A stretch of 64,000 nucleotides of DNA, from contig WNNJ02001451.1 of assembly GCA_012934845.2 (NCBI GenBank), positions 1 through 64,000 of the forward strand, in the 5' to 3' direction. Positions within the stretch are counted from its first letter, which is position 1. Each line of letters opens with the position of its first letter. The position numbers and the translations under genes are program-made. This document shows, in pieces, positions 12,901 to 27,900 of this stretch. The DNA is from Pomphorhynchus laevis (lineage: Eukaryota > Acanthocephala > Palaeacanthocephala > Echinorhynchida > Pomphorhynchidae). A model generated the notes under the pieces. It was given only the letters and a program-made list of their open reading frames with translations. It was not told the DNA's origin and did no database searches.

Positions 12901-15900
12901 TTTATTTGCGTAAACAGACTGGATAGTCATATAGGCTTTTCTTGTAAAAAATGTTGGATAAAAACATTTTTATTCCTAAAAATGTTTCTAAAAAGGTTTT
13001 ATTCTAAAATTAACATTTAAATGTTTGATAAAAATGTAATTTTTTTTTCAAATTTGAATTGATATTTTTCCATATTGTTCCACAACAGGAGAGCGATATA
13101 GGCGTACAAATTAAATCTTGGTCAAGTGATTTTGTACTTACAGTAGATATCAAAAATGACTGGACAATTGATATAATCGACGTATGTATGGACGCTACGA
13201 AGGTATGTTCACAATTTTCAGTCTAATTTAAGATTATTTGACTTCACGACAACTTTTTAACACGTCAACTTTTATGTTCAAATTTTTACATGAGCTTCAT
13301 ACGAATGCCAATAATATGTCTATTTCAGTTAGCTCGATAAAGTTTGCGAAGTAAATAAATAAATTATAATGTCCATATATACAGCATGTCAAATTAATTG
13401 ACATTCTCAACGTCGAATGATCATAATTTTTTATTCAAAACTGTAATATTTGATTGTAACACAAACCCTAACTATTCTAATAATTGATTTAATTTTATAT
13501 ATGTATTAAAATACACGATCAATTAGCTCATAAATTCCCAATCAATTAATTATTAAATAAATAAAATGATAAATAATTTTATTTAATCAATAAAATAATT
13601 TATTTTATCAGTAGCCATTTTATTAGTTTGTAAATGTCCAATCAATTAAAGATTATATTAATAAAATAATTAATTTAATTAATAGTTTAAACTGTAATAT
13701 TTGATTAAAACGCATAAAATATACAATCAATTAGCTAAGAAATTCCCATTGATTTAATTTAGACAATAAATTGGTTATAAATTGTAATTTATCATAAAGC
13801 TAACATCTCAATTATAAAAATTTGTTTAAACTTGAAATTTTTATTTTTATCTTTTGGTGGTCTAAAAGATAAAAATTCTTATTTTGATCTTTTGATGGCC
13901 CGAAAATCGATATTCTTGTTTTAATCGTTTCATTGATGATAATCAATTAGTTTAGTTTCTATTTAACTAAATATATATCTATCATTTTATTTCTGAAGTT
14001 TTAACAATTAGTTTAGTTTCTATTAGTTTAGTGCTGAAGTTTTAATAATAAGATTATGTAATGACTTGTTAAGATAATTTTTAACAGGTATGCTGGCTGC
14101 CCTATCCATTTGTCATGGCATACATTACAACAACAGGCAATCTTGTAGTAGGTGTCTTTAATGTTGGGATGATTTGTGTTTTTCAAGTAATTCTTTACTA
14201 GATTAAGAAATATAATATATCGAATACTTTCGAGGAGCAAATATTTGAGCCGCCCTATTGTATCATCGACGCTACGTTTTGTCAAATCGATAGTCAACGT
14301 TTTGAAAATGAATCTAAACATCTTTGTGGAGATGTAGTCATCTTTCTTTTAGAAAAATATGGTTCAGTATACTATGTGAATCTATCGAGGTTTAATCGAA
14401 ACTTATCAAATATTAACGATGATTATTCAGTTTCAAATAAAATCGACTTTTACCATGAGGTTAGTTTAATTTTTGTTCGTCGTAAATATTTCACAAATAC
14501 TTATCGTGTTAATATATATTTCATATAAATATATGTTATAATATATAAGTGTTATTATTAATAATATACAATAAAAGTGTAATATTTATATTACAAATAA
14601 TATTATTTGTTTATTATATTGATTATTATTAATTATATATTTATCTACAAATAATTTATAAACATTTGGTAAATTAAGGTCACTAAATTTAAATAATTTT
14701 AATACTTTAATATAGTAATTAATAATATTCAAAATAAATAATGATCAATTAGAAAAAAAATTGTATAGTTTGTGATATTTCAGTATCGTTAAGTTGGCAG
14801 GTTTCCGTCTCGAGCGACCTATAACAGACACGCTGCATTTCCCCGCTGCACTGCACAGCTTAAACGCTGCAAGAGGAAATTGGCAGCTCTTCGATCATCT
14901 GTTGCCACTGCCAACAGATTGCTCAGTTTTGTCATAAAATTCTAAGTTATCGGCCCGGCAGCACCAATTGTGTCGATCGCCAACGGCACAAATTTATATT
15001 GCGATTCGTCAATACGTGTATATTTGGCCTTCTTTCGATCCTCTGCCAATCTAGCATTCTCCCCGGCCCCAGAAACCGCACTAGGCAAATGACTTGCAGC
15101 AAGAATGTTTGGACACGTGAAGTCCCATACTAGCAGACGTCCTCATTCCCATGGGACTAGTGAAGCATCGTCCGGTCTCTTTTCGACGTTTCTGAAGAGC
15201 CCGATTGGTTCAAGGCGGGACGGGACACCGGCTGTGGCAAGGGCGCTACGAATAAGTGTGTTTACAGCACTGTGCAGATTGTGCCGAGAAACCACCCTGG
15301 GGCAGTCTAGCCCGCGAATACCAGAGAGGTCTGATACGACGCTGCACGCACACTTAAATGAAACCGAGTTGAGAATACCGAGGCGGAGGGCTGATGTAAG
15401 ACAGATTGAACTGTCGTCTAGTTTTGTGCCCATCGAAGCTATCGGTAGGGCATTAAGGAATGCGCCAGACCATCTGGTGAACGCGGCTAGCAAGCGTGCC
15501 AGATCTTTGGGAAAGGCGCATGAAGCTGCTAGGTGTCGGAATTTCTTCTCAAACAATAGGGCTGTCCAACGTTTTTGCATGGTTGTATCTGTTGGAACAG
15601 TCAGGTCGAATTTAGTGGTCCAACTCTCTGACGCCGTTCGGTAGTTAAGGTCACTAGTGCCTTAGCGATTTGCCAAATGCTCTGGGATTAATAGCGCAGT
15701 TAAGTCCTTCGTGCGCGAAACAGATGAACAAAAGGCCGGTATAGATAACTCTTTCGCACGCAAAACACCCAGTCCACTCATCTTAACAGGTAGCGAGGCT
15801 TGACGCCAGGCTATGTCAGAGAGCCTGAGGTTAAGGATTTCCTCCAGAGAACTGCGTACTTCCACGTGGAAGGCTTTCACGAGGTCGCTTGTATAACACG

Positions 15901-18900
15901 GTGCGCAGCGTAAAAGGAATTTGATCTTTGACAGCGTCAAACAATGTCGAAGTATAAAGAAGGCGTCGTGCTTCGCAAGTTTTGAGAGCTTTCGGCCTAC
16001 CTGCTGAAGTTGTGGGATAGCCGATTCCAAGAACATATCGAGGTGTTAATCCGGATTTTCAAAATTATATTATTACATTGAAAATATTAAATAACATATT
16101 TCATAAATTAATTTCTTAATTAAGGAATTAAGAAATTAATGGAGGAATAGTATTTGATAGCATTGATTTTTGCTTTATAAATTTGATATTTATAAATAAT
16201 TTGATATTATGATTTTTAAATTTCTTTACAAAATACGTAGACTGGGTTAACTGATCTAATTATTTACGACAACTTAATTATAAAATCAAATTTCTGAAAT
16301 TATTATAAATTACTAATTAATAAATTATTAATAATTAATAATTAATAAATTATAAATTAATATGAAAAGCATTTGAAATGCATAAATAATATTATCTTTT
16401 AAAATTGCGTTAAGAGAGAATGTAATCATTGGTTGGCTCTTTCTCCCAGAAAAAATATTTTTCACTGAGAAAGAGTCAACTAATTATTATATTATATTAT
16501 TAATAATATTACAAAAATATTATATTATAACATTATAAAATAATGTTTAATTAATCAATAATGAAAAATTAATCAATACTTCGAAGTGCTACGGATACGG
16601 CCAGCTAGACCACAACATTACACCAACGTATTTGTAAGTTTTGCAAATTTCTAATTCACTCAAAAGATGAATGTTTATCGCAACTAAGGAGATCACCTCT
16701 TTGGAATTTCACTATTTAGTTCGTGCTAACCTTCTGTTTATTCGTATTGAAATATACGAATTATATTTAATATTATTATGTTCGCTTAACAAATAGTTTG
16801 TCTCTTTGTAAAGCTCATTATATTATATCGCAAGTCATTAGTGTAAAGAATGCAATCAATTGACTTTGAATATCGAGATAATTGAGCTGGCAGATTTGCC
16901 AAATGAAATAAAAGCTGTCAATGTGTGTCACCTTTTATTATGATTGCTCAAAGCTATCAGAAATGTACCTCTAAGAGCATCGTCTAACTCACAGATGTCG
17001 GAGTATTTTGCCAAATTTTCGAATGAGTAAATTTGAATGAGTAATATTTATCTCCAAATTAAAAGCGTTTTGGAAATTTACGAATACAGGGACTATCGAC
17101 AGCAATCAGGGACAGTAACGGCTGAAATTTACTAATTAAAAAATTTAATAAATTGTTATAGTCAATAGAATTTATCCTTAGCTGAGAAGTATCTTTGGAT
17201 AAATTCAATTAACGTTCAAATATTATGCATCAACAGTGGGACCAGAATAATCCTTGATCTTATGTTGTAGATTTACACGACAATTCATTGACAATACCTC
17301 CTTTGATACTATTGTATCAAAACTTGGTATATTGATTTTATTTATCTGAACTTCGTTGAAGAAAATATAAAGCAGATTATCTTGTAAAAATGTTCTTGTA
17401 ATCGTGATTTGATACAATTAAATTGACCACGCAGGTCCGAAATTAGTTCAATTGACAAATCTAAGAGATGTCTAAGTGGTGCTCAAATGCAACTTCAGTT
17501 ATGTTTTTATTTAGGAATGTGCAAAGATATCAACGCTGCATTACTGTCACCAATTAAACTACCTGTTTGTAACATGCGTTATGAGTATGTATTAATATTT
17601 TAATTGTCAAATATGTTATTTTGATAACAAAATAATTAAGTATAAATCGGTGTCAACGTCGATGAATAATTTTATTTATAGAGTTCATCAATGAAGAAGC
17701 ATTCTAAATCAGGCTTTTGTATATCAAATAAAATAATATAAACTCTAACCTCGTTGTTACGTCATAAATTATTTCCTTTTTCAGGAACACGTTAGTTTCA
17801 TCTTGTTTACTTCACCTGTTATCTAGATTAGCTTTTACTGATGAGCAGCAATAACGACTTTTTTTTCAGACATCAATTGGTGTAATTGTGCATTTCAGAT
17901 AAATGCATCGTTTGCATTTACATATGCGCTCTTTAAAAATAAATTAACTTTACTTTTTTAGTATTACACAGGATTTGGAAAGTATAAACATGCATGCAAC
18001 CTTCGTCGGGAAGCTTAACCAGGAATTCGTCTACCACAGACGCCATGCCCCCAATGGGGCTTTCGACCTTAGTCTACTAATCACTACATGGCGGTTTTAT
18101 CAGTGTGGCTATGAATCTACACAACTTTGACAGTGCTTAATCCTCAGTAAACCTCTGAATGGAATTCACTAAGCGCAGGCTCCTCCACCTTGTGAGCAGC
18201 TTTACATATTGTACACCATTTGCGAAGCTTTGGCTTCACATGACAGCACAATTGACTTTTATTAAACCAATTAAAAAAATAGTTTATTAAATTATCATGA
18301 TATAATTTTGTAATTTATTCAGCTTATAAGATTTATAATTAATTAATAACAAACAATTTAATTTATGAGTTTTTTTAATATCCGGACTTTTATTATGCAG
18401 AACCTGGATAATTGACAACTTGATTGTAAGTGCATTATATCCAGTTCAGTTGTTTTCTTAAAGTTAAAAAATATTGTAATCATTAAATTATTAAGAGAAT
18501 ATTAAAAGTTTGGGTATTTGATTTAACCAATTATTATTTTATAGATTAATTTATATTTTAGTTAGACTTAAAATTTAATAATATGATGTATTTAATTATC
18601 AAATTAATTATACATTATCCATTTTTTATTTTGATTGTTGAGATAATGTCCATAACAATCATGTTTTTGTAAGGACGTTATTTTAGACAATTGTATTCCT
18701 TCTCATCACGTTAGATTTTGCTTTTAATTGACACCTTATTTTAAGTTAATATAATTGTGCAATCATTGTTACAATTGAAATGTTTGATGACACTGCACGT
18801 TGCTCTGATCCTATAAGCCAACAGCAGTACACTACACTTCAGTATTGGAGGACCTCATCAGCTAATGATCCAAAAAATACGTTTCACGTTTCGGTCCTTT

Positions 18901-21900
18901 TAACGTTGGCTGACGATCATTCGACTCGTCTGCTTTTATTGACATTTAGATTTAATGAAAGACTTTCGTCTTGTATTTTGCAAATTTAATTGAAATCATT
19001 TCTTATTTCAAATTAAATCAGCGTTATTAGAAGAAGGTGTTACATTCAATTTGAAAACCTACCTATTTTTCCAATTAATTGCAATTCTAATTAGCTTCCT
19101 AATTTAAAGTTAATATAATTGTGCAGTTATTATTACAATTGAAATTTTTGATGAATATTTCACTCTACACGCTGTTTAAATTCTATCTATAAGCCAACAG
19201 CAATACGCTTCAGTTCAGTATTGATGGACCTCATCATCTACTGATCCAATACCTACGTTACCCGTTTTGATTTTCTTAATATTGAAAATACATAAATTTA
19301 TTTATGACCATCAACTATCAACAATAATATTCAACCTTTAATCTAAAAACCCACATAATTTTGCAATTAATTACAATTATCAAACTAGTCATATGTAGTT
19401 TGTTAATGACACCAGACGTTTCTTTAATCCTATCTATAAGTTAACATTAGTACGCTACATTTCAGTATTGGTGGGCCTCATCATCTACTGATCCAATACC
19501 TACGTTACCCATTTTGATTTTCTCAATATTTGCTGAAGATCGCTCGACTCGTCTGCAGTATTGACAATTAGATTTAATAAAAGTCTTTATTATTACATTT
19601 TTCAAATTAAATTGAAATCATTTCTGATTTCAAATTAGATCAGCGTTGGTAGGGGAATGTTCTATCTTCAATTTAAAACCCTATCTATTTTTCATAATAA
19701 ATACTATTATCAAACGAGTAGTTTGATAATATAGTTTGTTTCCTAATTTTAAGTTAATATAATGGTGCAGTAATTGTTACAAAATAAAATTATTTATGAC
19801 ACCAGACGTTTCTTTAATCCTATCTATAAGTCAACAGCGTTACGCTACATTTCAGTATTGGTGGACCTCATCATCTAATGATCTAATACCTACATTTCAG
19901 GTTTCGGTCCTTTTAATGTTGGCCAACGATCACTTTTACTCATATGCTGTATTGACAATTAGATTTAATAAAAGACTCATCTTACATTTTGCAAATTTGA
20001 TTGAAATCATTTCTGATTTCAAATAAAGCCAGCGCGACACGTTGGTATTGGATCAGTAGCTGATGAGGTTGACTAATACAAAAATGTAGCGTACTGCAAT
20101 TGGCTTATAGATAGGATTAAAGTAGCGTGCAGAATAGAATAGAATTTAAGCGAGATTAAAGCAACGTGCAGCGTCATCAAAAAGTTCAAATATAACTAGC
20201 CTTTCGAAAATTTTAAACATTCAAACTTACACCAACGTTCAATAATATTTTGGCGACATGGTATAATAATGGCACGACGATATATTTAGGAGTTCATAAT
20301 GCTATACAAACTTAGTCACATAAAACATCGATTGAAAAAAATGAAAAATTGAAAAGATGAAAATGAAACACGTACGTTTCAGTTGCTCTTTTTATACTTA
20401 CAATAAATATTCGTATTTATAAACGAATACTTTATGTGCTACTTTGTTGTTTAACTACGTGGATGCAAATATTTAGCTTAATTTTTAATTGGCTCATTCT
20501 CGTCTAAATTTAGCTCGTACTGTAGCCTGGCGTGTAAGGTTTCTAACTGAGTTGGTTTTCGAACCGATAGTGGACGTATCAAACGATAGCTTATCCATAA
20601 TACCTAATTTATCAATTACTTCATTTGATTTATCACCGAATTTGTACGGTCTAAAACTGTGTGAAGTTTACAGATCAACAGAATTCATCACTGCTGTTAT
20701 GCATATAGACGCTGATCACTTTTTTATTGAGTATCTTCCAGGGGTAATTATTGAGTTCATTTTATTTTAATTTTTGTCTTTAGGATTGTAATGTAAGATT
20801 ATATCCTACTTACGATGAATCAAAAGCATTTATAGTTACACAAACTCATGTTAACCCAGAAGAACCGTGTTTTACTATTTCAACAATAAAACGCAAATTT
20901 TTTCCAGTTTATTATCGAACTCAGAGTGCACTCTTTGAAAATTTCTTCCTTATCAGACAGCAACAGAATTTAGCCTACGGTACGACACAATGCCTAAAAG
21001 AATTTGATGATTTCACTTATGTATTTTTATTCATAGGTTCGCCACTAACCAAGTATATGAAGCATCATATATTTACAGAAATTGAGGTATTTTGTAGCGT
21101 AGAAAATAAAACTCACTAGTTATCTATGTGAACATGTAGATAACTATATGCTCAAACTATCTTTTGAGCTCCGCAAATAAACGAATGCAAATAGATATAA
21201 AGTATTTATGGAGTAAAATAAATTGTTACTTTTATATATGCACTGACTTTAGCTTATTTTTAAACCTAAAATTAATTAATATCATGTTTAATACATGAAA
21301 TTGTATTATAAAATATAATAAATTTTACTTATATAAATAAGTAATTACAAATAAGTAATTATAAATAAGTATAAATTTTACTCTAATAAATAATTATTAA
21401 TTTTATTAATTTTTTATTGCTCTTAGATGGCACAAAATACACCACCTTAGAGCAATGCACTTAAACTCTAGCAACTAGTGTCTTCACCTGTTGAAATTTC
21501 ATAAATTAAAAATCAATGCTTACTCCTTTTTTAAATTACATTAAAAATGTAATTTCACAATTTGTCAATGAAAGCGGCTGCAAATGAATGAACACAAATT
21601 AATAATTGCATAACAATTATTAATAATTCTACAACAGAAAATTACACCGCTTATTTAAGGTGTGACAAACGATTACCCAGTAATCAAGAGTTTAATGTAT
21701 TTGTACTTAAGTATAATATCCTAAAATAATAAAATCTAAATGCATTAATTTTATTGCTGCAAAATCTTAGATGAAATTTATGATAAAATTGCGTTAAAAT
21801 TTGAGATGTAAATTTGTGATAATTCAAATGGACTGAAGATCATTCGTATTAAATATAAAATATTAATTATTAAATATATAAAAATCAATAATTTAATTAG

Positions 21901-24900
21901 TGTAAATATAAATGAAATTATTGAGTAATTCTTTACTCAAACATGCACGTGTTTCTTAAATTTGAATATATATAAATATTGAACTCAATAATTGTATATA
22001 ATTAGATTTATCGAAAGATGAGAATTGATAATGGTCCGAGTTTGTTATATTAAATTCTCGGGTGATAAATTCGCTCTTAGAAAGAAAATGCGTATTTTAA
22101 TGGTTTCTCAAATATTTACTTTTTAGTAAACATTTATCAAATGTTTACTTTTCAAAAATATCACAGTCGGTTCTTAAGACTTGACAAGTCGGTCTCATAT
22201 ATCAATACGACCATATTAATCGTAATGTTGAGACATTTCTTGTGAGCAAAATGGAAAATCTGAAGAAAATAATAGTCCCAGACCAAACTAAGGCGCTCTT
22301 TCATTCGCTCGAGGTCAGACACTTTTGATGGGAGGACATCGTAAATCGCCTCTTGATTGTCGATGTTAGAGCCGAGTAGTATGACATAGGCGGGTTCAAC
22401 CCAGGTGGCGCCGAAAAGACTTCCAGTGCTCTTAGTTTTATAATAAATTTTGTTTTATTCAAACACAATCATAAAATATTTTCGTCTTTAATAACTTAAA
22501 TAATTTATATCCTTATCAGTTATAATTTTAAAATATATATTTTTTTGGCTTACTTCTGACTGTGCTAAGGATGAAGCCGTCCACACCAAGAAGCAACATC
22601 ACTTCGGTCGCATGTACTCGAGATATAGTCTTTTCTAGATAGTCAATCTTTTCTAGATAGAGTTAGCAAATCCGAAACTGTACCGATGCTCTCTGCTTGG
22701 AATAAGGTAGCATCGCGATACGAATTGGTGATAAGGTCTTAATAGACGTTGAAAAGTTCAAGTACTTGGTCGTCTTGTTCTCGAGCGATAATGGGAATAA
22801 TAGGGAGATTAAAAGAAATATTTGTGCCGCTAATGCAGTAATGGGTTCACTTCGCAGATCAGTTGCAGTAAAGAGATAGCTAAGCCTTCAGGCAAAACTG
22901 TTAATTTATCGCTCAGTCTTCTTACCTATCATCACTTATAGGCATGAACTTTTGGTCATGACCAAAAGGATTATATCTCGATTACAGGCGACAGAAATAA
23001 GGTTTATCATGGTGTGGCCGGTCTATAGCGTTAGAGATTAAGTTCGAAGCTCGGTCTTCGAGAGAATCTTGGAGTAAATTTGATGCTTCAGCACGTTGAA
23101 GGTAGTTAGGTGAGTTGGCTAGGTCACGTTGTAAGGATGATTGGAAAGCGTTTTCCTTGTGAAGTGTGGTAGAGTAAAATTTTCTCTTTATTCTATAGTA
23201 CACTTTTGAATTTTCTTGTATACTTTCCCATTGATGTAAATATATTTTTTAAAATCTCCAAGGGTATCCTAATGCTAATTTACTTTCTACCTTCAAAGCA
23301 GATTTTGGACTTTTTACTAAAAGAGGCTGGCCAATGAATCTTCAATTAACAAATTTAAAACATTTTTATCGACTAATCGAGTTAAATCGACTAGATCACA
23401 ACAATCTAAAATACCAGAAGATATTTTAGATAAAATTAAATTGTCAGCTTGGAAGCTCATAAAATTTTTAATTTGTGATATTTTAATTAAGATATCAGAA
23501 ATTAATTATTAATATATTATTACTTTAGCTAATCTTAATTAATAAAGATTATTAATTATTATTTTAATTATCGTTTAATCAATTAAATGATAATTAATCA
23601 ATTATATTTTTATAATTGAATATACCTTAAATATACAAGCAGTTTATTAAATTCGAAATTTTTTTATCTACTTTATTTGTACAATGTTATCAGTTCATTA
23701 TTCAAAATAAGACAAATAATAAGAAAATCTCAATTGTTTCATCAATACAATATTTTTATTTAAAAAAACAAACACATTATGACAAACACATTATGGCCTA
23801 ACAAACACATTACGTCATAACAAACACATTATTACTTTGTGTATTTAATGTTTTCGTTAATTTATTTACGAGTTTTCATAAACGTTTTCTTTTTATTAAT
23901 TTAAGGTGACATCAAAAGATCTAATGGAGATTTATCCCAAGGAGATGATTAATACGGCAATTTCAAATTTTACTAATATTCGCCACTCTAAAGTATGATT
24001 TTTATACTGGAATTCTTAATTTTCTTCACATTATCGCCAATTTATTGTTTGATTATCTATTTTAATGTGACATATTTTATAATTAATATATTTATTTATA
24101 TTTTTTAATCCTTTATAAGATAAAATCTAAGCTATTATTTTAATATTTATCTGAGATGATTTATTAGTTCATTTAGCATATTTTGACTTAAGGGAAACAG
24201 CATACACGATACAAAAATTAACAGGTCATGTTTCAGAATAAGCGGGATAAGATACCTTAGTCCATAATGAATCACTAATTTAGAAAGAGAAAAATATTAG
24301 CAAAATATGTGCTCATATTAAGCGAAATATGTTAGAAAATTATAATCTGTTCGCAACGAGTCAATGTATTTCAGTCATTTATTTCTTTTGTACAAAAGAA
24401 ACATGTAAAATAGATATCGCAGTTTCTTCACAGAATTTGTAAATACACGCAATACTGCTTTCATGATAACATCAAATGCAATCGTTTTATCCATGACTAG
24501 ATCATCAATGATCTACATTTGAGATTTTTAAAAATTTTAAATTATGATAATTACATTGCTGTAATTAAATGATTTGATTTAGAAAGTTTTCTTGCTCTAC
24601 AAATGAGTATTTTAAAGTTTTATGTTTGTTGTTTAAAAATTCACTGAAATTTTACATGATTAATAATTCTGCATTATAAAAAATTAATTTCTATCTCGAT
24701 TCAACGTTACATTCACCAGGCTAGCTGCTCCAGTGGTGTAGATATACATTTAAAAAATAATTTCCATCTCGATTCAACGTTACATTCACCAGGCTAGCTG
24801 CTCCAGTGGTGTAGATATACATTTAAAAAATAATTTCCATCTCGATTCAATGTTACATTCACCAGGCTAGCTGCTCCAGTGGTGTAGATATACAGTTATG

Positions 24901-27900
24901 TATATTATTTTTGGTTGTGGTACGACATTATCATACTGCATTGCAAACTAAGTAAATTCTAATTCCAAACTATCGACCTTATCAGAGCATATGCTTTGTA
25001 TATTCTGTGGTTATAACGTATATATATTGATTTTGTCTTGCACGATATAGACAACACATGTTTAAAGAATTGCCATTGAACACCATCAAGATTAGTAAAA
25101 TCGTTTATTTTAAGGTTCTACAGAAGCTATAGCTTAAGTTGAAATTGGTGCCAGCATAAATCTGCATAGATGATAACACCTTCTATTGATAGTTTAGATA
25201 AATATCAGTATACATTCATTGATTCAAACGATTTTGTATCTTACTTTTGTGGCATGTTTAGTAAATGATAGATTAGAGATAAGTAAGACTCATAGACATT
25301 TAAATTCATTGTCAAATTCCAATAAGCAGTTATGTAAAGTAGGATGCCCTGTTTTGATAGTGATCCCCTGTTTCTAAATTTCCCAACCTTTGTCTTAATT
25401 TTATTTACTCGTAATTCATTTTCATCACAGTAAACATACAATGAGTTTAAAGATATAACGCCATCATTGCATTCTTTGATAGCATCTAATAGGTCTGATA
25501 TAAACATGTTAAAGATCAGATGACTAAGAGTGTATCTTTGTAAAATGCATCTTGATTGAACTAGTTTAGCAGATATATGACATTAATCAAAACTATTTAT
25601 GTAATTCAGATACAATATATTCATTAATACGTTCAATATATTGCTTGAGTTATTAATATAGCTATTACTATAATATGATGAGCTATTTTACGAATTAGGA
25701 TATCAAATAAATTTGTAAAATCAGCAAACACAAAATAAATTAATTTTCCATACGTGTTGAAAGACAATAGTATTGTGCTAAGTAGTCTTAATAATGTAGT
25801 ATTTGTTGGCATACGCATTCCGAAACCATATTGTTCGTTAGTTATTGTTCGACCTTTGACGTTTTCTTTTATACTCTTTGCTATTAATAAGGTAAATCAT
25901 TTAAATGCGTGATTTTGTAAGAATATTCCTCTATAACAATTTAGATCAGTCGTTGAACCATTACTGAAATCCATTTTCGCAACAGTAAGATTTTTCCGTT
26001 ATGTGGTATTACGTCAATTATCGGTGATGTGGTATAAACGGGATATAATATGTTTATTAGTTATATCCTCAGGTCCTGGTGCTTTATGATTTAACAAGGA
26101 AGTTAATGACGATTTAAACTCTTTAAAAGTAAACTTCCTGTTCAATAAGTAACAATTTAGATGATTTATTAATGTGACATTGTCACGTATTTGACTAACA
26201 ATAACGATGTTATCATTTCCGGGTAATTCAATGAAATTTGCTTCTCAAAAATTCATGCTGATAAATGAAACTTATAAATGCAATTTTTCTACGACAATTT
26301 CCATATAAATCTTAGCACCCTAAATTTGTTCTTGTTCTTTTTTGTTTGCATTTAATTTATATTTTTTGACAAGTTTTCGATTTTGTATTTGTATATATTG
26401 AATTTTATTCATTGTATATTGCATTATTAATAACATTATTATCAAATTTTTGAAATACTCAGCGTTGATTAAGTATTCAATACCTTCCACATTCCATAAA
26501 ACTATAAAAGGGTTAGTGATATTTACATTGCAGCCAATAGTTTTCTTTTTTTTAAACATGGTTTTCGTCCTGGACGTTCTTGCATGTCTAATCTTTTATG
26601 TGCACGCGAAGCATGGGTTGATGCAGTTGCGCAGGGTAATGCAGTTGATGTCGTGTATTTCGACTTGAGTCGGGCCTTTGATAGGGTTCCTCACAATATG
26701 TTAATACTTCCTCATCTATATGATGTGTTGGTAACGGTGTGTTGGTAATATTTCTATAATACGACCGTACTTAATACGATGTATATTTTCATGTTCTATT
26801 ACTTGGCTCTTTATTTTCTACCCTCTGAGATTAAATTGATTTTCTCTTTTTTCTTCGACTGGTCCAGAGATATATTTCACTAAACTGATTGAGCTTTCTT
26901 TACTCTAATCCATTCTTGAGTATTGCTTTAACAAGAGATTTACCGACTTTAACTCGCAAAAGTTGAGCTACATCGTTTCCTATAGATCCAATTCTACTAT
27001 AGCTTGGAGGATTTACTGACACAATGTCAGTATCTGAACTTTTTATTATTGATTTTACTAATTCTTCGTCACATATAACTCTAAAATAATCTATTAGCAA
27101 AACTCTGGAAAGTTTACAACCTGAAAAGAGTCTAATAGAAAAAAGACATTTAACACTCCAAGAATCGATACATGTGTTTGTAAATTCTGTAAGAAATCTA
27201 TCTTTAGTTTGCTAAATGCATTTAAATGTGAACATATTTTCGTAAACGAGCTGTTGTATTTAGATGCTTTAGATGCAGTATGATAATAAGTTTATTAATA
27301 AAAAATGTGTTAAAATTGTGATGGTTTATTCTTTGCAAATATACTTTTATCCTTTCTGAGCGACGTAGATCTCTATTAATGCGTTCGCTAAATATCATGG
27401 TAAAAAAGCAAATCACGAAAATGTCGCTATCCGGTATTTTACTGGTTACAGTTTCCAAGTCCTATTTTATAAAAACAATATTATTGATAAGATATAATAG
27501 ATCAATTTAATATTATCTTTCACGTATAAATAAATTTTAAAAATAAAATCGTAAACTTAAATATAAATTGTATTACTATAAATATAATTTTTGTAAAAAT
27601 TATATTTTTAATAATAATTTTTAAAATTATTAACTTATATTTTAAAAGTATAACATTTATTATTTTAACATTCATAACATTTCATAACATTTATTTTCTC
27701 TCACTGTTTAAACGCTCTATTTGAAACACTCTTTTTAAACACCATGTTTTAAACGCCTTGTATATTATTTACTTAATATACATCATATAATCAATATACA
27801 CAGTATATATATTATTAATAAAAATACGTAGACAGTTAGCTGATCTGTATTGTTCTCAAAATATTTCAACTCTCTTTATATTCAGTTTAAAACAATTAAC

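Noticed and set aside
14028-14321. 97-codon minus-strand open frame
   Set aside because: It lies opposite two plus-strand exons that fit the splice phases of gene 1, and has no splice sites or composition of its own that support it.
15105-15644. Long plus-strand open frame over RLE copy B (and a similar one at 30835-31353)
   Set aside because: Antisense shadow of the endonuclease ORF; the minus strand carries the KRPD and zinc motifs.
17223-17417. Minus-strand 64-codon open frame
   Set aside because: Low-complexity composition, no plausible splice partners; such lengths are expected by chance in 64 kb.
24683-24893. CRISPR-like array
   Set aside because: The units are contiguous tandem repeats without unique spacers, in a eukaryotic intron.
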